Shown here piece after piece: positions 8,560 to 17,081 of a DNA stretch of 64,000 nucleotides (positions within the stretch are counted from its first letter, which is position 1; every line of letters begins with the position of its first letter). Origin of the DNA: Oscillospiraceae bacterium (GTDB lineage Bacteria > Bacillota > Clostridia > Oscillospirales > SIG627); contig JAYFRN010000020.1 of NCBI GenBank assembly GCA_034925865.1, positions 29,415-93,414 of the forward strand. Direction: 5' to 3'. The translations under genes and the position numbers were made by a program. A model generated the notes under the pieces. That model saw only the letters and a program-made list of their open reading frames with translations, was not told the origin of the DNA and made no database searches.

Positions 8560-9414
8560 TTATTTGAGTACTCTGCCGGCGCATTCAAGCCTGATTTTAT
8601 GGTATTCGCTGTAATTGTCGGCGCCCGGCGTCAGGCTGTTGATGCAGACACCTCCGCCGGCTGATGAGGCATGAATGAACTGTCCGTTGCCGAGACACAT
8701 ACCGACATGCCCGGGAAAATACAGAAGATCGGCGGGTTTTACGATGTCGTATGGAATCTTTAAAGTATATTTTGTATCGACATTGGCGTCGCGCCATATA
8801 GTTATGCCGTTCAAATAATATGCCATAAAACAAAGTCCGGAGCAGTCGATGCCGGAGGTGCTTTTTCCGCCCCATCTGTAAGGTGTTCCGAGATATTCCT
8901 TTGCGGATGCGATTACGGCGTTGCGGATTTCAGAGGTACTGTCCGGAAAGTCGGAATATCCGTTTTTATAGTTGATTGGCATATCCGTGCTAAGATAGAT
9001 CTTTTTCGCATATCCTTCTCTGTTGTTGGGAAGGAGAACACGATAATATTCTTCCGTTTCGCCGAAAAGCCCTACGCGGGCTCCCTTAGGCAAGGTGATA
9101 TAAGCCGGATATCTATGATCCGGAATCGGAAGGACATCGCAGAAGCGGCCTCGAACAACGAGCTTTGGCAAAGCGGAATATTTTGCGTTTTCTTCACAAA
9201 AGGCGCATTTAAAAATGAATCCTTCGTATCCGTATTCTGTTTTAATATGAGCTACTGTGGCGTTGGTGTCCGAAATGACGTCTATTCGGTATCCCATGAG
9301 GATTTCGTCCGCAATGCGGCATGGTGCCCGGCCGTCCGGTGCCGTTTCATAAATTATCGCTGAGGCTTGTCTGATGATCATGTTGTTAAGGGTTCCTTTA
9401 TTTGTCTGTCTCAT
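8560..9414 (-). CDS. NlpC/P60 cysteine peptidase with N-terminal SH3-like domains
   Basis: A 284-residue protein: two SH3b-like segments at about residues 12-80 and 85-145, then an NlpC/P60 domain from about 163 to the end. The catalytic residues are visible as Cys191 (GIDCSGL), His236 (PGHVGM) and His248 (QFIHAS). The family cleaves D-Glu-diaminopimelate bonds in murein peptides. No signal peptide is seen, unlike most wall-acting members, so it may be a cytoplasmic recycling enzyme (YkfC-like architecture). Its ATG overlaps the stop of the upstream beta-helix gene (ATGA), showing co-translation. Confidence 0.88.
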   Translation of the reverse strand: MRQTNKGTLNNMIIRQASAIIYETAPDGRAPCRIADEILMGYRIDVISDTNATVAHIKTEYGYEGFIFKCAFCEENAKYSALPKLVVRGRFCDVLPIPDHRYPAYITLPKGARVGLFGETEEYYRVLLPNNREGYAKKIYLSTDMPINYKNGYSDFPDSTSEIRNAVIASAKEYLGTPYRWGGKSTSGIDCSGLCFMAYYLNGITIWRDANVDTKYTLKIPYDIVKPADLLYFPGHVGMCLGNGQFIHASSAGGGVCINSLTPGADNYSEYHKIRLECAGRVLK

Positions 9415-10946
9415 GTTTTTTTGGGGGGCTTTTTGAATTTCAGAATTAAAAGCGCTTCAAGAACGGCGGTTACTCCGGCTATGGCGATTATAATCACCGC
9501 GGTTTTTGAGATCGGAGCGGTATTGTTGTTAATTTTGGTGTCGGTACCGGCCGTGCTTGGCACATTGTCGCTGTTTCCGGTTTCTGGCGATCCGGTCTCT
9601 TCCGGTTCATCCGGCTCGGCTTGTTGTTTTATAGGAGCGGGACCTCCAAGGTGGACAAGCGCGTATCCGTCGGCACCCGCAACTGCTCCGAAGGTCATGG
9701 TTTTACTGTCGGTCCCGGTTATAACGGAGTCGCATTTAACTGTTTTGCCATCCGCAAAAGCATATACCGCATATCCCGGAGAGGCCAGGTATCCGTCTGG
9801 AATTCTGAGAGCGTAAGATGAAAAAGGGAAATCGATTTTGTTTTTCGAGGTGTCAAGAGCAGTATATTTGTAGTATGCGACCGTTTCGGCTTCTTCGGCG
9901 GAAAAGCCGGCGGGCAGATCGGCACTCATGTATTTTAAAACGCCGTTGAAGGAATAGGGTAAAAGCTCGTCGGAAATGCCGTCCTTGAAATAATAATCAA
10001 GCAAAAAAACGTTGTCCGCATCGGAGGATAATGCCGGCATTTTCTGAGAGTCTCCGGCGTAAAAGATATTTGTTTTTCCTTTTATAACGGCGCCGGAATA
10101 CGGTGTGACAGTTGAAATATACCCGCCGCTTATTATGATATTTGTGTCACCCGAGAAATTTGTTGACTGGCCGCCCAGATAAACCGTATTGATCTGCGCC
10201 TCTCCGGAAATATCTACGGAAAGATTGTTTGTCACGGTCCCGAGCCCCAGCCATAAATAATTTACTACGGCATTTCCGCCTAAGAAAACACATGTCGGCT
10301 TGTCAACAGTAGGAGTGAATATATGGTTGAAAGAGCCGCCTGAAAATTTGAATGTTCCGCTTCCGTAAATATAAACGTCGTTTGATGTCGAAGTAGCAGC
10401 GGTGTCTGTAAAGCAAAGAAAAGAGCTTGAGTTATATATAAGTCTGCCATTCGAATAGGTTATGTTGATGTCTGAAAATGTGAACGGACAGGAAAACTCA
10501 ATATTTCCCTGATAACTGCCGTGATCCTGTCCTTCTCCGTATGAATTGGCGAAAATGAGCGCAGAATCGCCGTTGAGCCCGCATAAAGTGATCATATTTG
10601 TACACTTTGAAGTAAGAGCCACCGAATACCTTTTTGAATCAACGGTATTCGTGATCTTGCCGTCTTCGCTGTCCATCAAAGTGAGACTGTCCGTAATCAC
10701 TATGTAGCCGCCGGAATTATCTGCCGTACGAACTTCATCGGAAAGCGCCTTGAACGCGCACGGAAGCGTTTTGAACGGATCATCTTTCGTGCCTTTGCCG
10801 GAGTCGTTTCCGGAATCGGAAATATAGACGATGCCGCCCTTACCGGCGTCATAGCTGCGATCCTCGGCGGAGGCGGTAATAATAAACGAGCCGAGCATAT
10901 TAACTGCGACAAAGACGGCCAATAAAATAGTAAAAGATTTTTTCAT
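9411..10946 (-). CDS. Secreted, membrane-anchored protein with probable beta-helix domain
   Basis: A 511-residue protein with a clear N-terminal signal peptide (KKSFTILLAVFVAVNML, cleavage near TASA-ED), the motif GNDSGKGTKDDPFKTL near residues 47-62 that commonly opens right-handed beta-helix proteins (sugar-binding or pectate-lyase-like folds), and many short Asn/Gly-rich strands after it. A Pro/Glu/Thr-rich spacer leads to a C-terminal membrane segment (TAVIIIAIAGVTAVLEALLI) and a Lys-rich tail. No catalytic residues can be assigned. First gene of an operon with the NlpC/P60 peptidase; the leader RNA contains palindromic repeat copy A. Confidence 0.72.
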   Translation of the reverse strand: MKKSFTILLAVFVAVNMLGSFIITASAEDRSYDAGKGGIVYISDSGNDSGKGTKDDPFKTLPCAFKALSDEVRTADNSGGYIVITDSLTLMDSEDGKITNTVDSKRYSVALTSKCTNMITLCGLNGDSALIFANSYGEGQDHGSYQGNIEFSCPFTFSDINITYSNGRLIYNSSSFLCFTDTAATSTSNDVYIYGSGTFKFSGGSFNHIFTPTVDKPTCVFLGGNAVVNYLWLGLGTVTNNLSVDISGEAQINTVYLGGQSTNFSGDTNIIISGGYISTVTPYSGAVIKGKTNIFYAGDSQKMPALSSDADNVFLLDYYFKDGISDELLPYSFNGVLKYMSADLPAGFSAEEAETVAYYKYTALDTSKNKIDFPFSSYALRIPDGYLASPGYAVYAFADGKTVKCDSVITGTDSKTMTFGAVAGADGYALVHLGGPAPIKQQAEPDEPEETGSPETGNSDNVPSTAGTDTKINNNTAPISKTAVIIIAIAGVTAVLEALLILKFKKPPKKT

Positions 10947-10977
10947 GCCTGTTTTGTCCGTTCTCCTTAATTAATAA

Positions 10978-11083
10978 TTATTAAAGCGTCAATTAAATAA
11001 TATTGTTTCATAAGAGAGAAAAGCTCATATACCGGAGTCTTTTCTCATTCTAAGCGGTAATTATTTTATTGCCGGGTTAATAA
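10978..11083 (+). repeat. Palindromic dispersed element, copy A (full length)
   Basis: About 106 bp. The outer arms begin TTATTAAAGCG and end CCGGGTTAATAA and pair over about 24 nt (the shared block is close to CAATTAAATAAT). Inside is a hairpin, GAGAAAAGCTC with GAGTCTTTTCTC around ATATACCG. It lies between the minus promoter at 11100-11128 and the beta-helix gene, hence within that gene's mRNA leader. Related copies: 27088, 42447, 45799 (full), 50860 and 63727 (partial). Confidence 0.8.
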
Positions 11084-11099
11084 ACACATATCCACATTT

Positions 11100-11128
11100 A
11101 GTTTATCAGTTTTATATAAAAAAGTCAA
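11100..11128 (-). promoter_or_regulatory. Promoter of the beta-helix/NlpC operon
   Basis: On the minus strand TTGACT (11128-11123) and TAAACT (11105-11100) are 17 bp apart. It stands back to back with the promoter at 11137, with only 8 bp between the two -35 boxes. Confidence 0.6.
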
Positions 11129-11136
11129 TGCTTTTC

Positions 11137-11165
11137 TTGACAAATACCTTACTATGATATATCAT
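11137..11165 (+). promoter_or_regulatory. Promoter of the lyase/propeller operon
   Basis: TTGACA (11137-11142) and TATCAT (11160-11165), 17-bp spacer, about 60 nt before the start codon of the PLP-dependent lyase gene. Confidence 0.7.
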
Positions 11166-11224
11166 TTACCGTGTTTATAATAATATACGGTTGAATACCG
11201 GCGAGCAAAAAAGAAGGATTTAAA

Positions 11225-12502
11225 ATGAAATCAGAGACCGTTTTATCTGCGGAGCATTTAATAGAAGTGGCGGAGAGTTCGCTTACATCCGATTTTGAAA
11301 GGGAAAGCAAGACAGCGTTTTTGTGTCAGAAACGCGTTATGAAAGCGTTTTCCGACAGACGCGTCAGCGCGGAATGCTTTAATGCTACAAGCGGGTACGG
11401 ATACAACGACAAGGGCAGAGAGGTATGCGACGCGGTGTTTGCGGATGCGCTGGAGGCGGAATCGGCGTTTGTACGGCATTCAATAGTATCCGGTACGCAT
11501 GCGCTCACAATTGCTCTTTTCGGGCTGCTCCGTCCGGGAGAAACGCTTTTGGCGGTGACCGGCAAACCGTATGATACGCTTGACGAAGTCATCGGGCTGC
11601 GCGGAAACGGAATGGGGTCGCTTAAGGATTTCGGAGTAAAATACAGAGAAATAACAACCGGTGCCGACGGGTCGATAGATATAGACAGTCTTGTCGGGAT
11701 TTTAAAAAGCGATAAGACCGTCAAAGCTGTATATATGCAGCTCAGCCGCGGATACGGCACCCGCCCGACGCTTTCTTCGTCGTCGGTTAAAGCAGTAGCC
11801 GATGCGGTAAAATCGCGGTCGGATGCTTTCATAATAGTCGATAACTGCTACGGGGAATTCTGCGAGGACCACGAGCCTTGTTATTACGGCGCGGATGTTT
11901 CCGTAGGGTCGTTGATTAAAAATCCCGGCGGCGGCATCGCCGAATCCGGAGGATATATTGCCGGAACGAAAAAGGCGGTCGAGCTGTGTTCATACCGCCT
12001 TACTTCACCCGGCATAGGACTTGAATGCGGAGCCACTTTAGGGCAGACAAAAAGTATAATAAAGGGATTGTTTTACGCGCCGCACACTGTGCTTCAGGCG
12101 AAAAAATGCGCCATGCTGGCGGCAGCTGTTTTTTCGGATATGGGATACGAGGTTGATCCGCTTCCGCACGCGCCGCGGTATGATATAATAGAGGCCATAC
12201 GCTTTAAAGAGAGGGAACCGCTCATCGCGTTCTGCGAAGGAATACAGGCCGGATCTCCCGTCGACTCGTTTGTGACGCCGGTTCCCTGGGCTATGCCCGG
12301 ATATGCGGACGAGGTCATCATGGCGGCCGGCGCGTTTACTCAGGGCTCGTCGATCGAGTTGTCCGCCGACGCTCCGCTCAGAGAGCCGTATATAGCATAT
12401 CTTCAGGGCGGTCTTACCTACGAAAGCGCAAAAATAGGTATTCTGCATGCCGTAAACAAGCTGCTCGAAGCCGGACACGCAGTTATTAAATATAAAATTT
12501 AA
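11225..12502 (+). CDS. PLP-dependent methionine gamma-lyase-like protein (COG4100, aluminum-resistance family)
   Basis: A 425-residue protein of the fold-type-I PLP enzymes once annotated as aluminum-resistance proteins and related to cystathionine beta-lyase. Visible: the N-terminal FNATSGYGYND, SGTHA (about 89-93) for the phosphate, DNCYGEF (206-212) with the PLP-ring Asp, and the Schiff-base Lys232 in GSLIKNPGGG. GAAGGA precedes the ATG by 6 nt. In many Firmicutes this gene sits beside hfq-miaA or glnR; here it is followed after 14 bp by an unrelated propeller-like protein. The true substrate is unknown. Confidence 0.85.
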   Translation: MKSETVLSAEHLIEVAESSLTSDFERESKTAFLCQKRVMKAFSDRRVSAECFNATSGYGYNDKGREVCDAVFADALEAESAFVRHSIVSGTHALTIALFGLLRPGETLLAVTGKPYDTLDEVIGLRGNGMGSLKDFGVKYREITTGADGSIDIDSLVGILKSDKTVKAVYMQLSRGYGTRPTLSSSSVKAVADAVKSRSDAFIIVDNCYGEFCEDHEPCYYGADVSVGSLIKNPGGGIAESGGYIAGTKKAVELCSYRLTSPGIGLECGATLGQTKSIIKGLFYAPHTVLQAKKCAMLAAAVFSDMGYEVDPLPHAPRYDIIEAIRFKEREPLIAFCEGIQAGSPVDSFVTPVPWAMPGYADEVIMAAGAFTQGSSIELSADAPLREPYIAYLQGGLTYESAKIGILHAVNKLLEAGHAVIKYKI

Positions 12503-12516
12503 CAAGGAGCGGGTAA

Positions 12517-14457
12517 ATGAAGATAACCGATAAAACATTAAGGTTCGCAATACCCCTTACTAAGGATCCGTATGTAAACACGATGCTTTATCCTGCCGGA
12601 AAAGAAAAAGATACGGGACTTGACAGGTATTTTATCTCATCCTGGAACGCCAACGTCGGATCGACAGGACTGCTGTTCAACGAAAACGGAGATGCCCGTG
12701 AATTCAGATTCCGCCGCGATGCCACGAGCTCGCTGGCGCAATGCGGTTTTTACAGCGCCTGTTACGCCGGAAATGATATTATGTGGCTTGCGGGAGATCT
12801 TGCTCAAATTTACAGGCTCGAACTGGACACCGGAAAGCTCACCGGCTTTATGACCGGCGCGCCGAGCAATCTGGTTTTTGCCGGTATGGTATATGACGAA
12901 TTGACCGGAAAGTTATTTTTCTCTGCTTATTGTCCACCCCGCGAGGTGAGCGTGTCGTTTGACACAAGGACTGGAAAAACGGCGAAAATATATGACGGTG
13001 TTTTTGAGGCGACGACCTCACGCGGAAGCTTTCCCAACGGAGACGGCACTTATTCTATAGATTACACGATGGCCGGCCTCGGTAAAACAACACTCGGCAT
13101 ATGGGATCCGAAAAACGAAACCTTCCTTTCCGGAATAAAGACAGAGGGCGGCTTTTTATACGGCTCTCCGGTTCGCGACGCTAGGGGCAGGATATTAAAT
13201 TCGGTGTCAGGCTGGTATGATCCGAAAACCGGAGCATTTACCAAAGAAAACATGCCGGATAAGTCGGCTTATTGGTTTGAACGCAGAGAAAACGAGATGT
13301 TCGGCGCGTATGGCTGTGGGAAAAACGATAAAACATATATTTGCAGCTATTCCTTAGAAACCAAAGAAATTAACGAGCTGTGTTCTTTTGAAGACGGAAT
13401 ACCGGCAGGAATAAGAATGACTGGCGCAGGCGATTTCATCGCGGTCACAAGATACGGCGATTTTTATAAATTTGCTTGCTCTGGAGAGCTTATTAAAGCC
13501 ACCGGACCGCACGGCATGTCATTGGGTACGGTGGACTGCCTGTTTCGCTCGTCGTCGGGTATTATCGTCGGCACACCGTTTATTACGCAGCGTTTTTGGA
13601 CATACGATCCCGAAACGAAAACCGGCAAAGACGCCGGACGCGCCGCGCCCGGCGGCGGGGAAGTGCTACAGGTAGATGAGATCAAAGAAAAAATATATAT
13701 GGCAAGCTATACACAGGGAATTTTAACCGAATATGATCCCAAGCTCCCGGGAATGTTCCCGGAAAATCCGCGCATAGCCGCGCGTCCGGCTCATTCGATG
13801 CGCCCGGTATGTCATACGACGGGAAAAGATCGCTTTTACTGGTCTTCAAACCATGAATACGGTCATGCGGGATGTGAAATATCTTCATACGATGCCAATA
13901 TGGGATGTCTTGTCACAAATGACGATCCTATAAAGGGCCAGCATTTTTATTCTTTGTTTTACAATAAGAAGCACGATGTTTTAATTGGTTCTTCTTATTA
14001 TCATACCGACTGCGGAATCGCAAAACCGCTTTCCGACAGATGTTTTATCGCTCTTTTTGACGCGGATACGCTCGGGCTTATCAAATCCATTGAGCTTCCG
14101 GAAGGAGTTTCAAGCGCGCCGATACTCGGTCAATGCGAATCAGATGACGAGTATCTTGTCATGGAGTATTATTCTTCCGGAAATATTTGCTCACGCATAT
14201 TGACTTTTTCACAGAAAGATTTTTCGCTTTCCGAGCCCGTGGAAGAATCCGATGTACGCGGAATCGTCAAATATACGGGAAAACCGGGCTGGTTCTGTTC
14301 GCTCTGCGGCGGGAAAGCGGAGCTGTGGAGATATGACCAAAAGGTCTGCGGCCGGATGGAGATCGCATCGAATCCGGGCTTTACCGGGATTTTCACATCT
14401 CCGGGCTGCGTTGTCTGCGTGACGAAGGAAGAAGCGTTTTTGTTTGAGCTTGAATAA
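12517..14457 (+). CDS. Large propeller-like protein of unknown function
   Basis: A 646-residue protein without signal peptide or membrane segment, so probably cytoplasmic. The sequence has many short blocks of the type WxYDPETKTGKD, FDTRTGKTAKIYDG, IWDPKNETFLSG and YDPKTGAFTKEN: a strand ending in a D-x-x-T-G turn, repeated about every 45-60 residues. This pattern is typical of seven- or eight-bladed beta-propellers. No catalytic motif is recognised. It shares a transcript with the PLP-dependent lyase (14-bp gap, ribosome site AAGGAGCGGG) and is followed by a terminator, so the two may act in one pathway. Confidence 0.7.
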   Translation: MKITDKTLRFAIPLTKDPYVNTMLYPAGKEKDTGLDRYFISSWNANVGSTGLLFNENGDAREFRFRRDATSSLAQCGFYSACYAGNDIMWLAGDLAQIYRLELDTGKLTGFMTGAPSNLVFAGMVYDELTGKLFFSAYCPPREVSVSFDTRTGKTAKIYDGVFEATTSRGSFPNGDGTYSIDYTMAGLGKTTLGIWDPKNETFLSGIKTEGGFLYGSPVRDARGRILNSVSGWYDPKTGAFTKENMPDKSAYWFERRENEMFGAYGCGKNDKTYICSYSLETKEINELCSFEDGIPAGIRMTGAGDFIAVTRYGDFYKFACSGELIKATGPHGMSLGTVDCLFRSSSGIIVGTPFITQRFWTYDPETKTGKDAGRAAPGGGEVLQVDEIKEKIYMASYTQGILTEYDPKLPGMFPENPRIAARPAHSMRPVCHTTGKDRFYWSSNHEYGHAGCEISSYDANMGCLVTNDDPIKGQHFYSLFYNKKHDVLIGSSYYHTDCGIAKPLSDRCFIALFDADTLGLIKSIELPEGVSSAPILGQCESDDEYLVMEYYSSGNICSRILTFSQKDFSLSEPVEESDVRGIVKYTGKPGWFCSLCGGKAELWRYDQKVCGRMEIASNPGFTGIFTSPGCVVCVTKEEAFLFELE

Positions 14458-14463
14458 AAAACG

Positions 14464-14492
14464 AGAGCCGATCCGGTTAAAGGATTGGCTCT
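14464..14492 (+). terminator. Terminator after the propeller gene
   Basis: AGAGCCGATCC pairs with GGATTGGCTCT around a 7-nt loop, with one G-T pair. Only a short T-run follows (CTTTAG). Confidence 0.65.
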
Positions 14493-14700
14493 TTAGCGTA
14501 TATGACATGTGTATGCTTTAATAGCACTCTGTACAGTTGAAAAAAGCAATGCGAATTGCCGGCTTGATGAACGAGAATAACGAAAAGGGAAATATATTCA
14601 GATCGCGAGCAATTTGTATACAAAACATCAAGATATTTTTTGGTATTAATGTATAATAACATCATAATACATGTATTTAATAAATTCAAACGGTGAAGAT

Positions 14701-15516
14701 ATGCGTAATTTCTATGTTTTGGCGGCAGTACTTGAATATATCGAAGAAAATATCTGCGAAGACTTTACACTGCAAATGGTTGCGGATCACTGCGCTGTAT
14801 CATTATCAGGACTTCATAAGCTGTTTGGCTATGCGTTCGGTTATTCTATTAAAGACTATATTGCCAAAAGGCGACACAGCCTTGCGTGCAGTGATTTAAT
14901 CAACAGTAAATTGAGTGTATTGGAAATCGCCGTTAAATACCGGTATAATTCACAGGAAGTATTCGTCCGGGCATTTACGCGATTGCGAGGAATAACGCCC
15001 TCGGCATATAGAAATAATCCGTATCTTTCTAATTTGTTCCCAAAAATAGAATTAAATAATGGAGGCAACGATATGAGAAAGGTTGATATCTCAGATATGT
15101 ATGATGAGATAAAGAAACTGCGCGGCAGCTATGTTTTATGCAGTGACATTGTTCATTTCAAGCAAATAAATGACAACTTTGGATTTTCCGTGGGCGATAT
15201 TGTGCTTGCAAAAACTGCACAAAGGATTGATAGCTGTATTGATGACAATATGATTTTCTTTAGAATTGGCAGAGATGAATTTGCCGTTCTGACAGGTTTC
15301 ACCGATGAAGGAAAAGCAATTGAGCTTGCCAAAAGAATTACCGATCTGAATAGTCATGAACTCGAAATCAACGAACATAAAGTCTTGTTAAATCTGCGTG
15401 TTGGTGTTACAAAAATTCCAGACCAAGGATTAAGTTATTCTGAAATTCTAAACTCCATGTTGGATTCAATAGAAAAAGCGAGATCAGAAAAAGCGAGTTA
15501 TTGCGTTTCATATTAA
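14701..15516 (+). CDS. AraC-type DNA-binding domain fused to a GGDEF-like domain
   Basis: A 271-residue protein. The N-terminal 105 residues are an AraC-family double helix-turn-helix (FTLQMVADHCAVSLSGLHKL, then RYNSQEVFVRAFTRLRGITP). A GGDEF-type domain follows: SDIVHFKQINDNFGFSVGD matches the metal/substrate half, but the signature is GRDEF instead of GGDEF. No sensor or membrane segment exists. The first Gly-Gly pair is normally required for diguanylate cyclase activity, so it may bind a nucleotide as an effector rather than make c-di-GMP. ATG 14701, preceded by GGTGAAG, is preferred over ATG 14671. The duplicated lipoprotein genes lie downstream beyond a terminator and could be its targets. 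Confidence 0.82.
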   Translation: MRNFYVLAAVLEYIEENICEDFTLQMVADHCAVSLSGLHKLFGYAFGYSIKDYIAKRRHSLACSDLINSKLSVLEIAVKYRYNSQEVFVRAFTRLRGITPSAYRNNPYLSNLFPKIELNNGGNDMRKVDISDMYDEIKKLRGSYVLCSDIVHFKQINDNFGFSVGDIVLAKTAQRIDSCIDDNMIFFRIGRDEFAVLTGFTDEGKAIELAKRITDLNSHELEINEHKVLLNLRVGVTKIPDQGLSYSEILNSMLDSIEKARSEKASYCVSY

Positions 15517-15526
15517 ATTTATACGC

Positions 15527-15558
15527 AGCTTCTTTAAAAGAAGCTTGTAAGTTTTTTT
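15527..15558 (+). terminator. Terminator of the AraC-GGDEF gene
   Basis: AGCTTCTTT and AAAGAAGCT form a 9-bp perfect stem at 15527-15545, followed within 7 nt by seven T residues. Confidence 0.8.
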
Positions 15559-15559
15559 A

Positions 15560-15608
15560 AAAATCAGAACCGTATGCACTACTCATTGTAGGCTTCGGTT
15601 CTGATTTT
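15560..15608 (+). repeat. Hairpin repeat flanking the lipoprotein pair, left copy
   Basis: A 13-bp perfect stem, AAAATCAGAACCG with CGGTTCTGATTTT, around a 23-nt loop ending in GGCTT. A near copy lies at 18364-18407 on the other side of the two lipoprotein genes. It could act as a terminator, but the preceding gene already has one. Confidence 0.75.
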
Positions 15609-15746
15609 GTTGTTTATATAATGCATATTAATAATAAGTTGATAATATATATACAAAATGTTCATATTATGAGAATAATATATAAATATACAAATAAATA
15701 ACGAAAGAAAATCAAAAATATGTCAATTCGTGCATATTAAATGTTT

Positions 15747-16961
15747 ATGAAAATTCAAATACTGAGCTTATCAATATGCATTTCACTGTTGTTTTTTTCT
15801 TCATGCGATTATAAAAATCCATCTCAAAGCACGACGGAAACAAACGGCACAGCAGAAACCGTAAATTACACAGAATCGGATAAAATTACAACAACGGCAA
15901 ACGATACAACACAATCGCCGTTGCCGCTTTCCGTTTCAAAATGGGAAAAGGTACGCGAAGAGATATATAACACAGTTGGCCGTACGATTATGATGGGCGA
16001 CGGCTGGTTGATTACAAAACCAGTGGAAGGTGATTTTTCAGGCGTAATGACAGTTTCCATAAATTATGAGGATAAAAAGTATTCTGCAGTCTGTGATCCG
16101 GAGGATGATCCCCGGCCGGGGATTAAAATTTATCAAGATAGAATAGAGCTTGATTTTACCGGAGTGACGGATAACGCACCCGATGACTGCGTGTCGATTG
16201 AGAATGGGAAAAAGCTCTGTTCTCCCGACGAAAAGCGTATGCGTGTGAATACCGTAATGTCATATGAAGCCGATGGACAGCGCATACCGTTCGATTATGT
16301 TTCAAAATCCGGAGACGAATCTTCGCCTGTTTATATATTCTGGTACGAGGATAATCTGTCCTTTATCGAAAAAATAAAAATCCGATACGGCGGAAACATC
16401 GTGCCGCTCTGCGCGCCCTCGTATGTTGAAAGATACGGAGAAAATTCGTTCGCGGATATGCTCGACAGAGCGACAGTTCCCGCGCAAATCGGTATATTGA
16501 ATAAATACGGATCGGCAACCAATGCGTTTTCAGGAAATATTCATATTTATGCTGAGAGAAGAAGCGGGAGAAGCGATCTTTCATTTGAAATAAAGAAAAA
16601 AGAAACAGACGGAAAGGGATGGCCCGGAATAACTCTTTACAGCGACCGGATAGAAATCGATTTGACAGGTATCGGTTATGACGCTCTTCAAAGACAACCA
16701 TCTCCATTTAAAAAGCTTGACGCCTGTCTTACGTTTAGGTATGATTCGGAATTTGAATCGATTTACGAATTTGACTTTTGCTCTGAAATGCTTAAAAATT
16801 GTATTAAGCTGAAGTTAAACGGAACCGAAATGAAGCTTTCATATTCCTTATGTCAGCCAATGAATAGCTCGGTAGTATATAGAGTATTCTTCGAAAAGAA
16901 TGTTTCCGTCAGTTCTGTGATGGATATCGAGATATTTACCGGCGATTATATTACAGATTAA
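15747..16961 (+). CDS. Lipoprotein of unknown function, first of a tandem pair
   Basis: About 404 residues. A lipoprotein signal peptide ends in the lipobox FFSSC, followed by a Thr/Ser/Asn-rich linker to about residue 65. The rest contains two related halves: residues near PGIKIYQDRIELDFTGV and near PGITLYSDRIEIDLTGI align, each preceded by an FSG beta-strand block, so the protein carries an internal duplication. No known family recognised. ATG 15747 is chosen because the preceding Met codon is TTG in the paralog; no clear ribosome site is visible for either gene. The gene and about 60 bp of downstream DNA are duplicated at 17082. Confidence 0.8.
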   Translation: MKIQILSLSICISLLFFSSCDYKNPSQSTTETNGTAETVNYTESDKITTTANDTTQSPLPLSVSKWEKVREEIYNTVGRTIMMGDGWLITKPVEGDFSGVMTVSINYEDKKYSAVCDPEDDPRPGIKIYQDRIELDFTGVTDNAPDDCVSIENGKKLCSPDEKRMRVNTVMSYEADGQRIPFDYVSKSGDESSPVYIFWYEDNLSFIEKIKIRYGGNIVPLCAPSYVERYGENSFADMLDRATVPAQIGILNKYGSATNAFSGNIHIYAERRSGRSDLSFEIKKKETDGKGWPGITLYSDRIEIDLTGIGYDALQRQPSPFKKLDACLTFRYDSEFESIYEFDFCSEMLKNCIKLKLNGTEMKLSYSLCQPMNSSVVYRVFFEKNVSVSSVMDIEIFTGDYITD

Positions 16962-17081
16962 AATTATCCAAGCATTGCATACTTTTGAAATATACTAATC
17001 AATATCATATAAAACAGAATTGATTTACAGAAGCCTTTCGGAAAGAGTGTTGGAATTATCTCCACACATATTTAATTGTTT

